A stretch of 64,000 nucleotides of DNA from Spirochaetia bacterium UBA5763 (GCA_002418835.1 DIEX01000026.1:99039-163038); one strand, 5' to 3'; numbered from the stretch's first letter, positions 43,934 through 53,254 are shown. Translations and numbers: made by a program. Notes: generated by a model from the letters alone, not told the origin.

Positions 43934-44464
43934 ATGATTGAGAAGGGGTACATTCATATATACACCGGCAACGGCAAAGGGAAGACAACGGCAGCTCTTG
44001 GGCTCTGCTTCAGGGCTGCGGGATACGGCTTCTCTTCCGCTTTCATCCAGTTTATGAAAGGACAGGAGACAGGTGAAATTTCCGCTGCAAAGTTGACAGG
44101 CTCCATAATTACTATCGAACAGTATGGAAGCCCTAAACTCCTTACAGATAATAATCCGGAAATTTTTGAAGAGCACAGATCAGAAGCTGATAGAGGTTAT
44201 GCCCGGGCAATGGAACTTATCCGGCAGAACAGATTCCGGATAATTGTACTGGATGAAATACTGAATCTGCTGAATTTTAAACTGATTGATCTTCCCCGGA
44301 TCGAAGAACTGATGAAAGCAAAGCCGGAACCAATGGAACTGATTTTAACGGGCCGCGGCGCACCTGATGAACTGATGCGCTGTGCGGACCTTGTGACAGA
44401 GATGCGTGAAATAAAACACTACTATAACTCAGGAATAAAAGCAAGAATAGGGATCGAGTTCTGA
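43934..44464 (+). CDS. cobO: Cob(I)alamin adenosyltransferase (CobA/CobO/BtuR type)
   Basis: A 176-residue P-loop enzyme: HIYTGNGKGKTTAALG with the P-loop at residues 12-19, VLDEILNLLN as Walker B-like segment, and LILTGRGAP. It transfers the adenosyl group from ATP to Co(I) corrinoid, making coenzyme B12 or its precursor. A cobalt ECF transporter is encoded 4 kb away. The N-terminal helix of proteobacterial CobO is short here. No corrinoid ring-synthesis genes are visible in the window, so salvage is possible. Confidence 0.92.
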   Translation: MIEKGYIHIYTGNGKGKTTAALGLCFRAAGYGFSSAFIQFMKGQETGEISAAKLTGSIITIEQYGSPKLLTDNNPEIFEEHRSEADRGYARAMELIRQNRFRIIVLDEILNLLNFKLIDLPRIEELMKAKPEPMELILTGRGAPDELMRCADLVTEMREIKHYYNSGIKARIGIEF

Positions 44465-44465
44465 A

Positions 44466-45059
44466 CTATATCCTCTTTTCAAGATAATCGGAGATCATTT
44501 TGTCGTACCCTGAAGTTGTTTTAAAAACCTTGTACGCCAGCTCCATGTTAGTCTTATATGAAACCTCCCCGCCGCTTTTTTTCATCTCATCCAGAACTCT
44601 GTTATAATCATCAGGATCAATGACCACTGTCACACTCTGGAAATTCTTGGATGCTGAACGGAGCATTGTTGGTCCGCCGATATCTATGTTTTCAATTGCG
44701 TCTTCAAATGTACAGTCAGGTTTTGCTATTGTCTCTTTGAATGGATAGAGATTAACCACAACCATATCTATAGGCTCAATACCGAACTTCTTCATTGTTT
44801 CCACATGTTCAGGTTTTCCGCGAAGACCCAGTAAACCTCCATGAACTTTCGGATGAAGGGTCTTTACCCTTCCGTCAAGCATCTCAGGAAAACCGGTGTA
44901 CTCAGATACGTCCATAACCTGTAGACCCGCTTCTCTTAAAATAGTTGCTGTGCCCCCTGTTGATAGAAACTGGACACCGAATTCAGAAAGCCCCTTTGCA
45001 AAATCTACTGCGCCTGTTTTATCCGAGAGGCTTATTAATACTCTTTTAATTTTAGCCAT
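44466..45059 (-). CDS. purH: Stand-alone IMP cyclohydrolase domain of PurH
   Basis: The ATG at 45059 follows AAAAGG and starts AKIKRVLISLSDKTGAVDFAKGL. The 197-residue protein is the MGS-like N-terminal half of bifunctional PurH: STGGTATILREAG, GFPEMLDGRVKTLHPKVHGG and ENIDIGGPTMLRSASKN. This half closes FAICAR to IMP. The AICAR-transformylase half is missing and no sequence for it follows; the frame stops at 44466 next to the convergent cobO. Either the transformylase is encoded elsewhere (as a split PurH or a PurP-type enzyme) or the gene was truncated. Confidence 0.88.
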   Translation of the reverse strand: MAKIKRVLISLSDKTGAVDFAKGLSEFGVQFLSTGGTATILREAGLQVMDVSEYTGFPEMLDGRVKTLHPKVHGGLLGLRGKPEHVETMKKFGIEPIDMVVVNLYPFKETIAKPDCTFEDAIENIDIGGPTMLRSASKNFQSVTVVIDPDDYNRVLDEMKKSGGEVSYKTNMELAYKVFKTTSGYDKMISDYLEKRI

Positions 45060-45200
45060 TATTATACCTTTTTGAAAATTTTTCATCTACTAATAAGATA
45101 TTCCATATAATTCAACTCTTTTTATTCTTTTTAACATTCGATATTACTTGACCACCATTATCGCCGGATTAACCTGCCGCTTTAAACAGGAAAAATTAAT

Positions 45201-46115
45201 ATGGAAGCAAAGAAATCCCCGTCAACTATGGCAGGCGCCATTCTGGCACTTGCTGCAACATTTATATGGTCATGGAATTATATTGTGGCCCGCGGCGTAA
45301 TCGAGAACATTCCTCCTGTGGCACTCTCTTTTTTCAGATGGAGCACAGCTTTTCTGTTCATAATACCATTCGCATTGAAAAATCTTATCCGCGAAAAAGA
45401 GGCTGTAAAAACAAATATCAGCTATATAATCATCATGGCTCTGCTCAGTGTAACCCTGTTCAATACTCTAATCTATATTGCCGGACATTCAACAACAGCC
45501 ATTAATCTTTCTCTTATAGCAATATCAACGCCTGTATTTATAATACTGATATCACATTTTCTTCTTAAAGAAAAAACCTCCATTGCCGGATGGCTCGGTG
45601 TTGCTGTTACAATCACGGGTGTGGTTCTGCTTATCTGTAGAGGCTCACTTTCCGTGCTGCTGACAATCTCCTTCAGTGCAGGAGATATATGGATGACCAT
45701 AGCTGCCATGATCTTTGCTCTCTACAGCATACTTCTAAGACGTAAACCTTCCGGCATTGGGAGAATGACATTTCTCATCGCCACTTTCGGTATCGGTACT
45801 GCAATGCTTTTCCCTTTTTTTCTTATTGAGAGATACTTCCTGCCTGTAATCAATTTTACTCCTGAAGTTATAATATCCATACTCTATACCGGGATATTCG
45901 CTTCAATAACGGCTTTTTTTCTATGGAACAGATCTGTAGAAATAATCGGCGCAGCTAAAGCAGGAATTATCTACTATACGCTCCCTCTTTTCAGCTCATT
46001 ATGGGCATTTCTTTTTCTGGGGGAGGATTTTCTGTTAATTCATCTTTTCAGTATGTTTCTGATAATCACTGGAATTATTATCGCAACTGACATTAAAAAG
46101 AATTTTACCCTGTAA
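45201..46115 (+). CDS. EamA/DMT-family permease
   Basis: The 304-residue protein has ten hydrophobic helices in two repeated halves (first half begins AGAILALAATFIWSWNYIVAR; second contains AGDIWMTIAAMIFALYSILLRR; only short parts needed here). The family exports or imports metabolites such as amino acids and nucleobases; the substrate is unknown. Its gene stands alone. Confidence 0.85.
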   Translation: MEAKKSPSTMAGAILALAATFIWSWNYIVARGVIENIPPVALSFFRWSTAFLFIIPFALKNLIREKEAVKTNISYIIIMALLSVTLFNTLIYIAGHSTTAINLSLIAISTPVFIILISHFLLKEKTSIAGWLGVAVTITGVVLLICRGSLSVLLTISFSAGDIWMTIAAMIFALYSILLRRKPSGIGRMTFLIATFGIGTAMLFPFFLIERYFLPVINFTPEVIISILYTGIFASITAFFLWNRSVEIIGAAKAGIIYYTLPLFSSLWAFLFLGEDFLLIHLFSMFLIITGIIIATDIKKNFTL

Positions 46116-46235
46116 CATCAGCAACTCCGGACTTCCATATAACAAAATGCAGTTGACATATTAAAACATAGAAAAATAGTATTATTAGCACGGTTGAGTT
46201 TTTTTATTTTTTAGTTCAGACAGGATTTAAATTCA

Positions 46236-46985
46236 GTGAAAAGCAGAAAAAACTATTTTGAAGAGATAAAAAACCACAGGGTCGAAGATAAGTTTATTGA
46301 ACACCTTATCAGGCTTCTCTTCTTCACATTTATAATTGGTATTGAAAGCATATATCAGAGAGTCAAAGAACTCTTTTTCCATGTTAAGAATTTTTTCCTC
46401 AACAGAAGAATGTCTGACGTCCTGGTAAAATACGCAAAATATAAGGAATCAGTTCACTCGCTGATGAAAAAAACAGTTCATAATAAAAAACTCCCTCAGC
46501 AGATTCATGAAACAATTAATACTCATTTTTCTGAATATGAAAAACGAATTATTTTCGGACTTAGAGAGTCAAGGGACACCATTATCAGCAGTTCAAGAAA
46601 ACTTCTGATTTCTGTGAAAGGCTATACCCGTAGAATGAGTTTGCGATATTTTGAATATATACCCGACATAAGCCTTACCAGACGGGTATCTTCCGCATTG
46701 ATATCAGTACAGTTTCTCAGGAGAGCAGGCAGAAAACAGGGGATAAAAAACAGCAACCCGGACATTGCTGAAACAGTTAAATATCTTCATTCAATTTCAG
46801 AAGTTTACAAAAAATATATGACAGCAAAATTTGAAAAATTTTATACAGAGGAATTCCGGCAGAAAATATCTCACTCCTCAGCGAAGATGAAAACAGTCCG
46901 CACCAACATTAAAAAACTTACCGATACTGTGAAAAAAGCCGAACAGAGACAGAGCAGATACAGGTTCAGCAGCACATCACACTGA
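46236..46985 (+). CDS. Very basic protein with one N-terminal hydrophobic helix
   Basis: It starts with GTG at 46236; AGGAT lies about ten bases upstream. The 249 residues hold one hydrophobic stretch (LIRLLFFTFIIGI, about residues 24-36) and are otherwise strongly Lys/Arg-rich and helical, ending in a coiled coil-like tail with R-T-N-I-K-K-L-T-D-T-V-K-K. No family is recognised. The end overlaps the convergent DedA gene by nine bases. Confidence 0.55.
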   Translation: MKSRKNYFEEIKNHRVEDKFIEHLIRLLFFTFIIGIESIYQRVKELFFHVKNFFLNRRMSDVLVKYAKYKESVHSLMKKTVHNKKLPQQIHETINTHFSEYEKRIIFGLRESRDTIISSSRKLLISVKGYTRRMSLRYFEYIPDISLTRRVSSALISVQFLRRAGRKQGIKNSNPDIAETVKYLHSISEVYKKYMTAKFEKFYTEEFRQKISHSSAKMKTVRTNIKKLTDTVKKAEQRQSRYRFSSTSH

Positions 46986-47609
46986 TCTTTTTTTATTATC
47001 CCTGATCTTTTTAACAGCGAAGATGCAAGCGGCAATTACCAGTATTATTGCCACAACTGTATTATAGTTCCCGGCAATTGACATAAATTTTTCTCTCACA
47101 TGATTCCAGTTATTCCCAAGAGTGTACCCTGTATAAATCCATATAAAATTCCACACCGCTGCGCTCAGATTGCAGTATAGGAAAACTTTCAGAGGAGAGA
47201 GCCCTGATATACCTGACGCAAGAGATATGACAGATCTTATCCCTGGGAGGAACCTGTTTGCTGCCACTACATAATATCCGTACTTCCTGAACCACTCCTC
47301 TGCCGCAAGAATACTCTTAGCCGAAAAAAATCTGTAATCCTTCTCTATAAAAAACTCCCGTTCAAGAAAAGCTCCGAACATATACAGTAGAAGAAAACCT
47401 GTAGCACTCCCCACTGTTGTAAGAATAAAAACAAGAGTAAAGCTTAGCCTCCCTGTACCCACAAGAAAAGCTCCGAACACGGTAATTGTATCACCGGGAA
47501 TCGGCGGAAAAAGATTTTCCACGACAGCGCTTAAAAACAGAAAAGTATAAAGCCAGGCATCATGCATATCTGTAAGGGTTCGCAGAATTTGTTCAATAAT
47601 TGTTTCCAT
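46977..47609 (-). CDS. DedA-family membrane protein
   Basis: A 210-residue DedA/SNARE-associated (VTT) protein. It has the characteristic ENLFPPIPGDTITVFGAFL near the N terminus, and GYYVVAANRFLPGIRSVISLASGIS with the conserved Arg-Phe-hydrophobic-Pro-Gly motif, plus C-terminal helices. DedA proteins act as lipid scramblases or flippases, including undecaprenyl phosphate recycling. It is divergent from cbiQ, with an inverted repeat between them. Confidence 0.88.
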   Translation of the reverse strand: METIIEQILRTLTDMHDAWLYTFLFLSAVVENLFPPIPGDTITVFGAFLVGTGRLSFTLVFILTTVGSATGFLLLYMFGAFLEREFFIEKDYRFFSAKSILAAEEWFRKYGYYVVAANRFLPGIRSVISLASGISGLSPLKVFLYCNLSAAVWNFIWIYTGYTLGNNWNHVREKFMSIAGNYNTVVAIILVIAACIFAVKKIRDNKKRSV

Positions 47610-47689
47610 AGATTTAACCTGACAGGAGTATTTTAATTATTTCAAATACTTAATTCAATATAATGATTTGCAACTTACGCTCATATAAT

Positions 47690-47719
47690 GTTACATTTAA
47701 ATTTTAATAAAAATGTAAC
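47690..47719. promoter_or_regulatory. Inverted repeat between dedA and cbiQ, candidate metal-regulator site
   Basis: gttacattt (47690-47698) and aaaatgtaac (47710-47719) form a 30-base dyad. A similar dyad, gtaatat-N13-atattac, precedes the partner operon at 51263. Shared architecture upstream of both halves of the transporter suggests one regulator (NikR-like or other), but this is inference. Confidence 0.35.
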
Positions 47720-47878
47720 GGGACCGTTGTTCATGCTTGATGAGGAAATCTGCATTTGAATTCTTAAAGATTATATTGATAACTTTTAAATTATTTGACA
47801 AATACATCTTCAGTATATGTCATCAATTAAACAACTTACATAAGAATTCTTTGCAGAAAAAAAGAATAAGTAAAACCA

Positions 47879-48646
47879 ATGCATATCGATATAGATGAAA
47901 AAGCTCATTTACATTCAATACTCCACAGAATGGATTTACGTTTAAAGATCATCTCAATTCTTGCTTCTTCATTAATTATATCCTCATGCAGAACTTTATC
48001 ATCAGCTGCCATAGCTTTAATATATGCTACTCTTCTTACTTTTTTTTCCGGCATACCGCTGACCTACTATTTTAAAAAAACATATCTGCCGCTGATATTT
48101 CTTCTCCCGCTTTTTTTATTTCTCCCCCTTTCATCAGGGGGAAATGTTATATTCTCTTTGTCATATCTTTCGATTTATAAAGAAGGCATTATTCTCTCTG
48201 TTCTTATAAGTTTAAAAGTAGCAGCCATAATAATTCTTATTAATATAATGCTCAGTACTGCGCCATTCAGAGATATGGCTGCCGCACTTAAATCACTTAA
48301 AGTTCCTGACAAAATGCTTAACATTATTCTTTTTACCTACCGTTATTTTTTTGTTTTTTTCGAGGACCTTCGAAAGATGCGTGTAGCTCTTACCCTGCGC
48401 GGATTCAAAAGCAGGAGTACTCTCGCATCCCTGCGTAGTTCAGCAAATCTTGCAAGCTCGCTCCTCGTAAGAAGCTATGAACAGACAGAAAGGATATACC
48501 GTGCAATGCTTCTGCGGGGATATAACGGAAGTATAGTTTCTGATAAAACTTTTAATGCAGGTAGAGGTGATATCCTCTTTGCTCTAATGATTATTACAGT
48601 ACCGCTGATGATCCTGTTATCTGAATATCAGGGTTTATTCAATTAA
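47879..48646 (+). CDS. cbiQ: Cobalt/nickel ECF transporter T component
   Basis: The 255-residue CbiQ-type protein has about five membrane helices (for example about 25-43, 56-75, 105-125) and the two coupling motifs of T components: ALTLRGF at about residue 174 and the later AMLLRGY near 206, which dock on the ATPase. It passes energy from CbiO to the substrate-binding CbiM. The ATPase gene begins 12 bases downstream. CbiM lies on the opposite strand, convergent. Confidence 0.93.
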   Translation: MHIDIDEKAHLHSILHRMDLRLKIISILASSLIISSCRTLSSAAIALIYATLLTFFSGIPLTYYFKKTYLPLIFLLPLFLFLPLSSGGNVIFSLSYLSIYKEGIILSVLISLKVAAIIILINIMLSTAPFRDMAAALKSLKVPDKMLNIILFTYRYFFVFFEDLRKMRVALTLRGFKSRSTLASLRSSANLASSLLVRSYEQTERIYRAMLLRGYNGSIVSDKTFNAGRGDILFALMIITVPLMILLSEYQGLFN

Positions 48647-48658
48647 GAGGATTAAACA

Positions 48659-49393
48659 ATGATTAAAATAGATAATATCTCCTTCTCCTATGACGCGGGC
48701 CATCCGGTTTTAAACAATGTATCTCTCACCGTTAACAAAGGTGAGAGCCTCGGTGTTATCGGACCCAACGGCGCGGGGAAAACCACACTTTTCCATCTCC
48801 TCTGCGGCATACTTTCTCCTGATGCCGGAGAAATCATTATAAACGGAAAAATTATAAAAAACGCTGAGTTTAATCCTGAAACAGGATTAATTTTTCAGAA
48901 TCCTGATGACCAGCTGTTTAATATTTCTGTATTTGAAGATATAGCTTTTGGGCCTGTAAATATGGGATTGAGTAAAGATGAAGTATTAGAAAGAGTTGAG
49001 CAAGCCATGAATATTACAGGCATTTCCCTTCTTGCTGAAAGGCCTCCACATCACCTCTCAGGGGGAGAAAAAAGAATGGCAGCCATTGCCTCAGTGATTG
49101 CCCTTAAACCGGAACTTCTTATTTATGATGAACCTACTTCAAACCTTGACATGAGGGGGAGGAGGAGAGTTATAGACTTCATAAACGGAGCAAAACACAC
49201 AAGCCTTATTGCTTCTCATGACATGGAATTTATTCTGGAGACATGCGGCAGAGTGATAATTATAGACGAAGGTGGAATAGCGGCTGACGGAGAAACCTCC
49301 TTAATAATGGAAAACAAAGAACTGATGCTTCACCATGGTCTTGAAAGCCCGCATTCTCTTCAGCATAAAAAAGGGAGTCACGTTCACAGATGA
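48659..49393 (+). CDS. cbiO: Cobalt/nickel ECF transporter ATPase
   Basis: A 244-residue ABC ATPase: Walker A GPNGAGKTT (residues 35-43), Q-loop FQNPDDQLF, signature HLSGGEKRM, Walker B LLIYDEPTSNLD and switch His in ASHDMEF. The FQNPDDQ form of the Q-loop is typical of ECF transporters. It ends HKKGSHVHR, a short His-rich tail. It is co-transcribed with cbiQ. Confidence 0.93.
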   Translation: MIKIDNISFSYDAGHPVLNNVSLTVNKGESLGVIGPNGAGKTTLFHLLCGILSPDAGEIIINGKIIKNAEFNPETGLIFQNPDDQLFNISVFEDIAFGPVNMGLSKDEVLERVEQAMNITGISLLAERPPHHLSGGEKRMAAIASVIALKPELLIYDEPTSNLDMRGRRRVIDFINGAKHTSLIASHDMEFILETCGRVIIIDEGGIAADGETSLIMENKELMLHHGLESPHSLQHKKGSHVHR

Positions 49394-49411
49394 CAGACCG
49401 TTTTTTATTAT

Positions 49412-50017
49412 TCAGCTTTTTCTGATAGAGAGCAGATCCGGTTTTACCTTCATCAGAAAAGAAACGATAAAAACTGTAGCGATCCCCTCAATAATTGCTA
49501 TGGGAATATTCATATACATCACAAGTTTAGCAGTGCTGTAAAACTCCTTTCCCGCGCTTAAAAGATAAAGTGCAACTCCTGCTGCTGAGAGCATTACCGC
49601 AATAAAGCCGGAAATAAACGCACGCACACCGCGAACCGCAGTGCCTGTACTGCTCCTGTATCTGAAGATCAAACCGGATATAAGAGCAGGGATTCCCATT
49701 GTCAATGCATTCACTCCAAGCGTAGTTATCCCGCCGTGCTGAAACATTATTGCCTGGAAAACAAGAGCCGCAAGAATAGAAGGAAAGGCCGCTATTCCGA
49801 GAACTGCTCCAAGAAGCCCGTTAAGCACAAGATGGCTGCTGGTCGGCCCGATCTTTACATGAATCAGGGATGCCACAAAAAATGCCGCAGTCATTACAGC
49901 AACTTTAGGAATTTCCGCTGTATCAGTTTTTTTGAGTGATGCTGCGGCAATAGCAACAGCCGCAGCCGCAGAAACTATGCAGACACTGCCCGGGAGAACA
50001 CCGTCACTTATATGCAT
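49412..50017 (-). CDS. cbiM: Cobalt/nickel ECF transporter substrate-binding protein CbiM
   Basis: The 201-residue membrane protein begins MHISDGVLPGSV, the CbiM/NikM N terminus whose His2 and amino group bind the metal, and continues through six to seven helices with the conserved KIGPTSSHLVLNGLLGAVLG. Whether it takes Co2+ or Ni2+ cannot be judged by eye; cobO nearby favours cobalt. Its start overlaps the stop of the CbiL-like gene by one base. Confidence 0.92.
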   Translation of the reverse strand: MHISDGVLPGSVCIVSAAAAVAIAAASLKKTDTAEIPKVAVMTAAFFVASLIHVKIGPTSSHLVLNGLLGAVLGIAAFPSILAALVFQAIMFQHGGITTLGVNALTMGIPALISGLIFRYRSSTGTAVRGVRAFISGFIAVMLSAAGVALYLLSAGKEFYSTAKLVMYMNIPIAIIEGIATVFIVSFLMKVKPDLLSIRKS

Positions 50018-50460
50018 CAGGCCTGTCCTCTTCTCCCTTTAAAATAAAGAGCTGTACCTGTAGCCCCCCATATAACACAGAGAGCCATTATCACTTTCTG
50101 CAATGTATTGAGGCCGTAACCGGTCTGTAATTCTCCTTTAACTGACAATGTTTCATCAATATCCAGATTTATTCTCATCCCATGTCCGGTCTTATCCCGC
50201 ACCTGCAGAGTCCAGGTACCCGGTCTGTCAGGCGCGAAATAAAAAATCCCTTTCGCATCCGCTTTCTCTGTGACTGAAGCAGTTGTCGCCCCTGGAGGAA
50301 AAACAAGAACATCGGCATCTGACATCGGTTCACCTGTGTCAAACATAGCTTTAATTCCGATCTTTCCGCTTTTGACTATCTCATATTTTGTACCATGGCT
50401 ATATGCAGCCATGGCCAAAGCCAGAATTATTATAAGTATATAAAAACTTTTTAATTTCAT
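50017..50460 (-). CDS. CbiL/NikL-type accessory protein of the metal ECF transporter
   Basis: A 147-residue protein with a signal peptide (ILIIILALAMAAYSHG), a carboxypeptidase-regulatory-like beta domain (VLVFPPGATTASVTEKADAKGIFYFAP in part) and a C-terminal membrane helix followed by KGRRGQA. This is the layout of NikL/CbiL-type extra subunits that replace CbiN in some bacteria and support metal capture outside the membrane. It follows the lipoprotein gene by seven bases and overlaps cbiM by one base. Confidence 0.75.
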   Translation of the reverse strand: MKLKSFYILIIILALAMAAYSHGTKYEIVKSGKIGIKAMFDTGEPMSDADVLVFPPGATTASVTEKADAKGIFYFAPDRPGTWTLQVRDKTGHGMRINLDIDETLSVKGELQTGYGLNTLQKVIMALCVIWGATGTALYFKGRRGQA

Positions 50461-50467
50461 TTTAATC

Positions 50468-51247
50468 CTATTTCATATAAGAAGCTGAAGTCATATTGGA
50501 AACTTCACAGTGCCCCTCACCCAGATGGCCGAGAGTTGCGATTGCCTTAATCAGTTTACCATAATCTGCACTCTTTTTGAGCATCTCCTGTGTAACTTCC
50601 TGTTTTCCATCTTTTGAATGAGTATTGAAGAAATCGAATCCCACTGAACCGGTATTTATATGGTCATCCGCTGCAGCCTCTTTGTCTCCGAAAATATGAT
50701 CAAAGTGAAAAGTCATCTCAACTGAAGTTTTTCCGTTTTCAGCAAGAACACCTTTAACTTCGTCACCGACAAAGCCCTCTTTCCCGTCAAAGTCCATCTC
50801 CTCATCAAGCTTAATTGTGAAGTTCACACTCTTGCCTGCTTTTTTTGCGGTACCGGTCATTACTATCGAAGAATCTTTATATTCTCCCGAAACTGCTTTT
50901 TTAATGCCGAACTTCAGAGATTGATAATTTCCGTGAATCACTTTCTCTGTCTGCCCTACTACTACAGGTTCAGCCTTCGCATCCCCTGCCGCAAGATCAA
51001 CAAAATATGTTCCCTGAAGTATCGATTTCAGGCCATCTTTATTATAAGCAGTGGGGTTTACAATGTTAACATATACTTTGTCAAAAGAAATAGCCCATCC
51101 ATCCTTAGAAGTAAAACCTTCCCTGACAAAATCCTCACCATTTGCAGTAAAAATTATTGTCCCATTCCCTTGAGGAGCTTTTGCGCATGATATAAAAAGT
51201 GCAGATACTATAATTATTAAAACCGTCGAGAAAATTATTTTTTTCAT
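50468..51247 (-). CDS. Exported lipoprotein linked to cobalt/nickel uptake
   Basis: The 259-residue protein has a signal peptide with lipobox FISC (Cys21), then CAKAPQGNGT. The C-terminal half holds clustered metal-type residues: MTFHFDHIFGDKEAAADDH, FNTHSKDG and GHLGEGHCE. It is first in the operon with the CbiL-like protein and CbiM, so it probably binds Co2+ or Ni2+ in the periplasm or at the outer membrane. The family is otherwise unknown to me. A dyad lies just upstream. Confidence 0.7.
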   Translation of the reverse strand: MKKIIFSTVLIIIVSALFISCAKAPQGNGTIIFTANGEDFVREGFTSKDGWAISFDKVYVNIVNPTAYNKDGLKSILQGTYFVDLAAGDAKAEPVVVGQTEKVIHGNYQSLKFGIKKAVSGEYKDSSIVMTGTAKKAGKSVNFTIKLDEEMDFDGKEGFVGDEVKGVLAENGKTSVEMTFHFDHIFGDKEAAADDHINTGSVGFDFFNTHSKDGKQEVTQEMLKKSADYGKLIKAIATLGHLGEGHCEVSNMTSASYMK

Positions 51248-51262
51248 TTCAGTCTATCTCCG

Positions 51263-51289
51263 GTAATATTTTTAAAAATTTTATATTAC
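51263..51289. promoter_or_regulatory. Inverted repeat before the lipoprotein-cbiM operon
   Basis: gtaatat (51263-51269) and atattac (51283-51289) are perfect 7-bp arms over a spacer of 13 A/T bases, 16 bases before the start codon at 51247. It is comparable with the dyad near cbiQ. Confidence 0.35.
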
Positions 51290-51446
51290 TAAAAATAGAT
51301 GAAAATAATATGTCAAGGAAAAGATATGAAAAAAACTTAAAAAGTGCTACCCGCGCATAGTTAATTCCTGTCTGTAAATAACGCCTCAGATATTCCGCTT
51401 GAATTTCTAATTTTTATATATTATATTTTCTCTTACGGGGGAAAAA

Positions 51447-52079
51447 GTGCAGAGGAAAAAAATATTCTGCTTTGGTGATTCCAACACCTGGGGCTGCAAT
51501 GCAATTGATGGCACGCGCTTCAATGAGTTTACCCGTTGGCCTAAAGTTCTTGAAACATGTCTTGGCGAACGCTTCTTCATCATCGAAGAGGGGCTTAATG
51601 GCAGAACACTCCTTAACCTTAATCCTGAACATAGAGAAGCCGGAGGAATCTCATGGATTGAAAAAGCGGCCTTACCTCATATCCCGATAGATATTGTAAT
51701 ATTTGCCCTGGGAATGAATGATGTATTTGATCCCTCAGAAGTATCTCTCACTGCACTCGCTGAAGGGATGAAAACCCTGATTAGTAAAATCCGTGAAATG
51801 CATAAATCATCACCTCACCTTACGCCTGAAATAATTCTCATAGGCCCGCCGCATATTGACAGAAATTTTGACGGGGCCAGATTTTTTGAACTTCAGATAA
51901 ATAAAATGATCTCGCTGGGACCGCTTTACAAAAATATCGCGCAAAAGGAATCAGTTCATTTCTTCGATACAAAGCTTTTCATTAAAACTTCCGGAATAGA
52001 CTGCTCTCATATAGATGGAGATAATCACAGGATTTTGGGCCGTGAATTAGCCCGGTTTATAACTGAGTTTCTATCATGA
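51447..52079 (+). CDS. SGNH/GDSL hydrolase (arylesterase-like)
   Basis: It starts with GTG at 51447 after GGGGG. The 210-residue protein shows the SGNH blocks: FCFGDSNTWG (Ser11), GLNGRT with Gly/Asn, ALGMNDVFD, and a late D-C-S-H (Asp/His pair). The block-I form CFGDSNTWGCN is that of the arylesterase/acetylxylan-type group. Substrate unknown. The MFS gene overlaps its stop by four bases (ATGA), so both may serve one export or deacylation pathway. Confidence 0.82.
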   Translation: MQRKKIFCFGDSNTWGCNAIDGTRFNEFTRWPKVLETCLGERFFIIEEGLNGRTLLNLNPEHREAGGISWIEKAALPHIPIDIVIFALGMNDVFDPSEVSLTALAEGMKTLISKIREMHKSSPHLTPEIILIGPPHIDRNFDGARFFELQINKMISLGPLYKNIAQKESVHFFDTKLFIKTSGIDCSHIDGDNHRILGRELARFITEFLS

Positions 52080-53254
52080 AAATCGATCCCATTCTTCGCA
52101 GGAACGATCTCCATATAATTTTCTATGTAACATTAATTGCTGTCATGGAGGTCTCTGTAATTTCACCTGTACTCCCCGCAGTAGCAACAGCTCTCCGTTT
52201 AACATCCCGTGAGGTGAATCTTCTTATTGTAGTATTTACACTTCCGGGGATATTCCTCTCTCCGCTCATGGGGATTCTTGCTGACAGGTTCGGAAGAAAG
52301 AAAGTGCTTATACCTTCACTTCTGGTTTTCGGGTGCTGCGGGAGTGCATGCTTCTTTGTAGACAGCTTCGGGATGCTTCTTCTACTCCGCTTTATGCAGG
52401 GAGCCGGCTCTGCCTCCATAGGGTCACTGAACCAGACAATTATCGGAGACCTCTTCCCCGGCAGGGAGAGAATCAGGGCCATGAGCTATAACAGCTCAGT
52501 AGTATCAATCGGAACAATGCTATATCCGGCAATCGGGGGGGCTGTTGCACTCCTGGGATGGCATTACCCGTTCCTTGTTTCATCCCTGGCGTTCCCTGTT
52601 GCGCTCCTTGTGGCTCTCAATCTTGATACGCCGCATCTTATTCATAACGGAAAATTCAGGGAGTATCTGAATACATCATTTCATCTTATACGGAAAAAAA
52701 ATGTTCTCTCCCTTTACTTCGGCACGATGTCTGCTTTTATTCTTCTTTATGGAATACTTCTCTCTTTCTATCCATTTCTAATGCGTCACAGGTTCGGGGC
52801 ATCTTCTTTTGAAATCGGACTTGTTATTTCCGCGACATCTGTTGGAGCAATAATCGGCGCACTGAACCTCGGGAAGCTGTCAGGAATTTTCTCACCGAAA
52901 AAACTGATACTATCGGCTTTTATGCTTTATATTATATCCTTTACAATTGCATTTTATTCCGGGAACATTTTTCTTTTCGCTCTCCCGGTTTTTATACATG
53001 GATTTGCGAATGGGCTTCTGATTCCGAATATTCAGACACAAATTTCAATTATCGCGCCAATGGAGATACGGGGTGCGTTCATGTCTATTAATTCATCAGT
53101 ATTGCGGCTCGGCCAGACAATCGGGCCGCTTACTTCAGGGATGATCCTTGCGGATGCAGGGGAGCCTTATGTTTTTATTGCTGGAGTAGTATTTGCTTCT
53201 GCTGCAATTATTGCAGTTGCATGGGGAGTGAAGGATAATGTAGTGCTGAATTAA
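52076..53254 (+). CDS. Major facilitator superfamily transporter
   Basis: The 392-residue protein has about twelve hydrophobic helices and the MFS motif GILADRFGRKKVLIP after helix 2 (about residues 63-77), with FMQGAGSASIGSL in helix 4-5. It resembles drug- or metabolite:H+ antiporters of the 12-helix group. The start codon overlaps the stop of the SGNH hydrolase gene. Its end overlaps the convergent siroheme-synthase-like gene by four bases. Confidence 0.85.
   Translation: MKIDPILRRNDLHIIFYVTLIAVMEVSVISPVLPAVATALRLTSREVNLLIVVFTLPGIFLSPLMGILADRFGRKKVLIPSLLVFGCCGSACFFVDSFGMLLLLRFMQGAGSASIGSLNQTIIGDLFPGRERIRAMSYNSSVVSIGTMLYPAIGGAVALLGWHYPFLVSSLAFPVALLVALNLDTPHLIHNGKFREYLNTSFHLIRKKNVLSLYFGTMSAFILLYGILLSFYPFLMRHRFGASSFEIGLVISATSVGAIIGALNLGKLSGIFSPKKLILSAFMLYIISFTIAFYSGNIFLFALPVFIHGFANGLLIPNIQTQISIIAPMEIRGAFMSINSSVLRLGQTIGPLTSGMILADAGEPYVFIAGVVFASAAIIAVAWGVKDNVVLN

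Noticed and set aside
47610..47878. Cobalamin riboswitch upstream of cbiQ
   Set aside because: No B12-box (gccactg) or matching stems found there or upstream of the cbiM operon and cobO.
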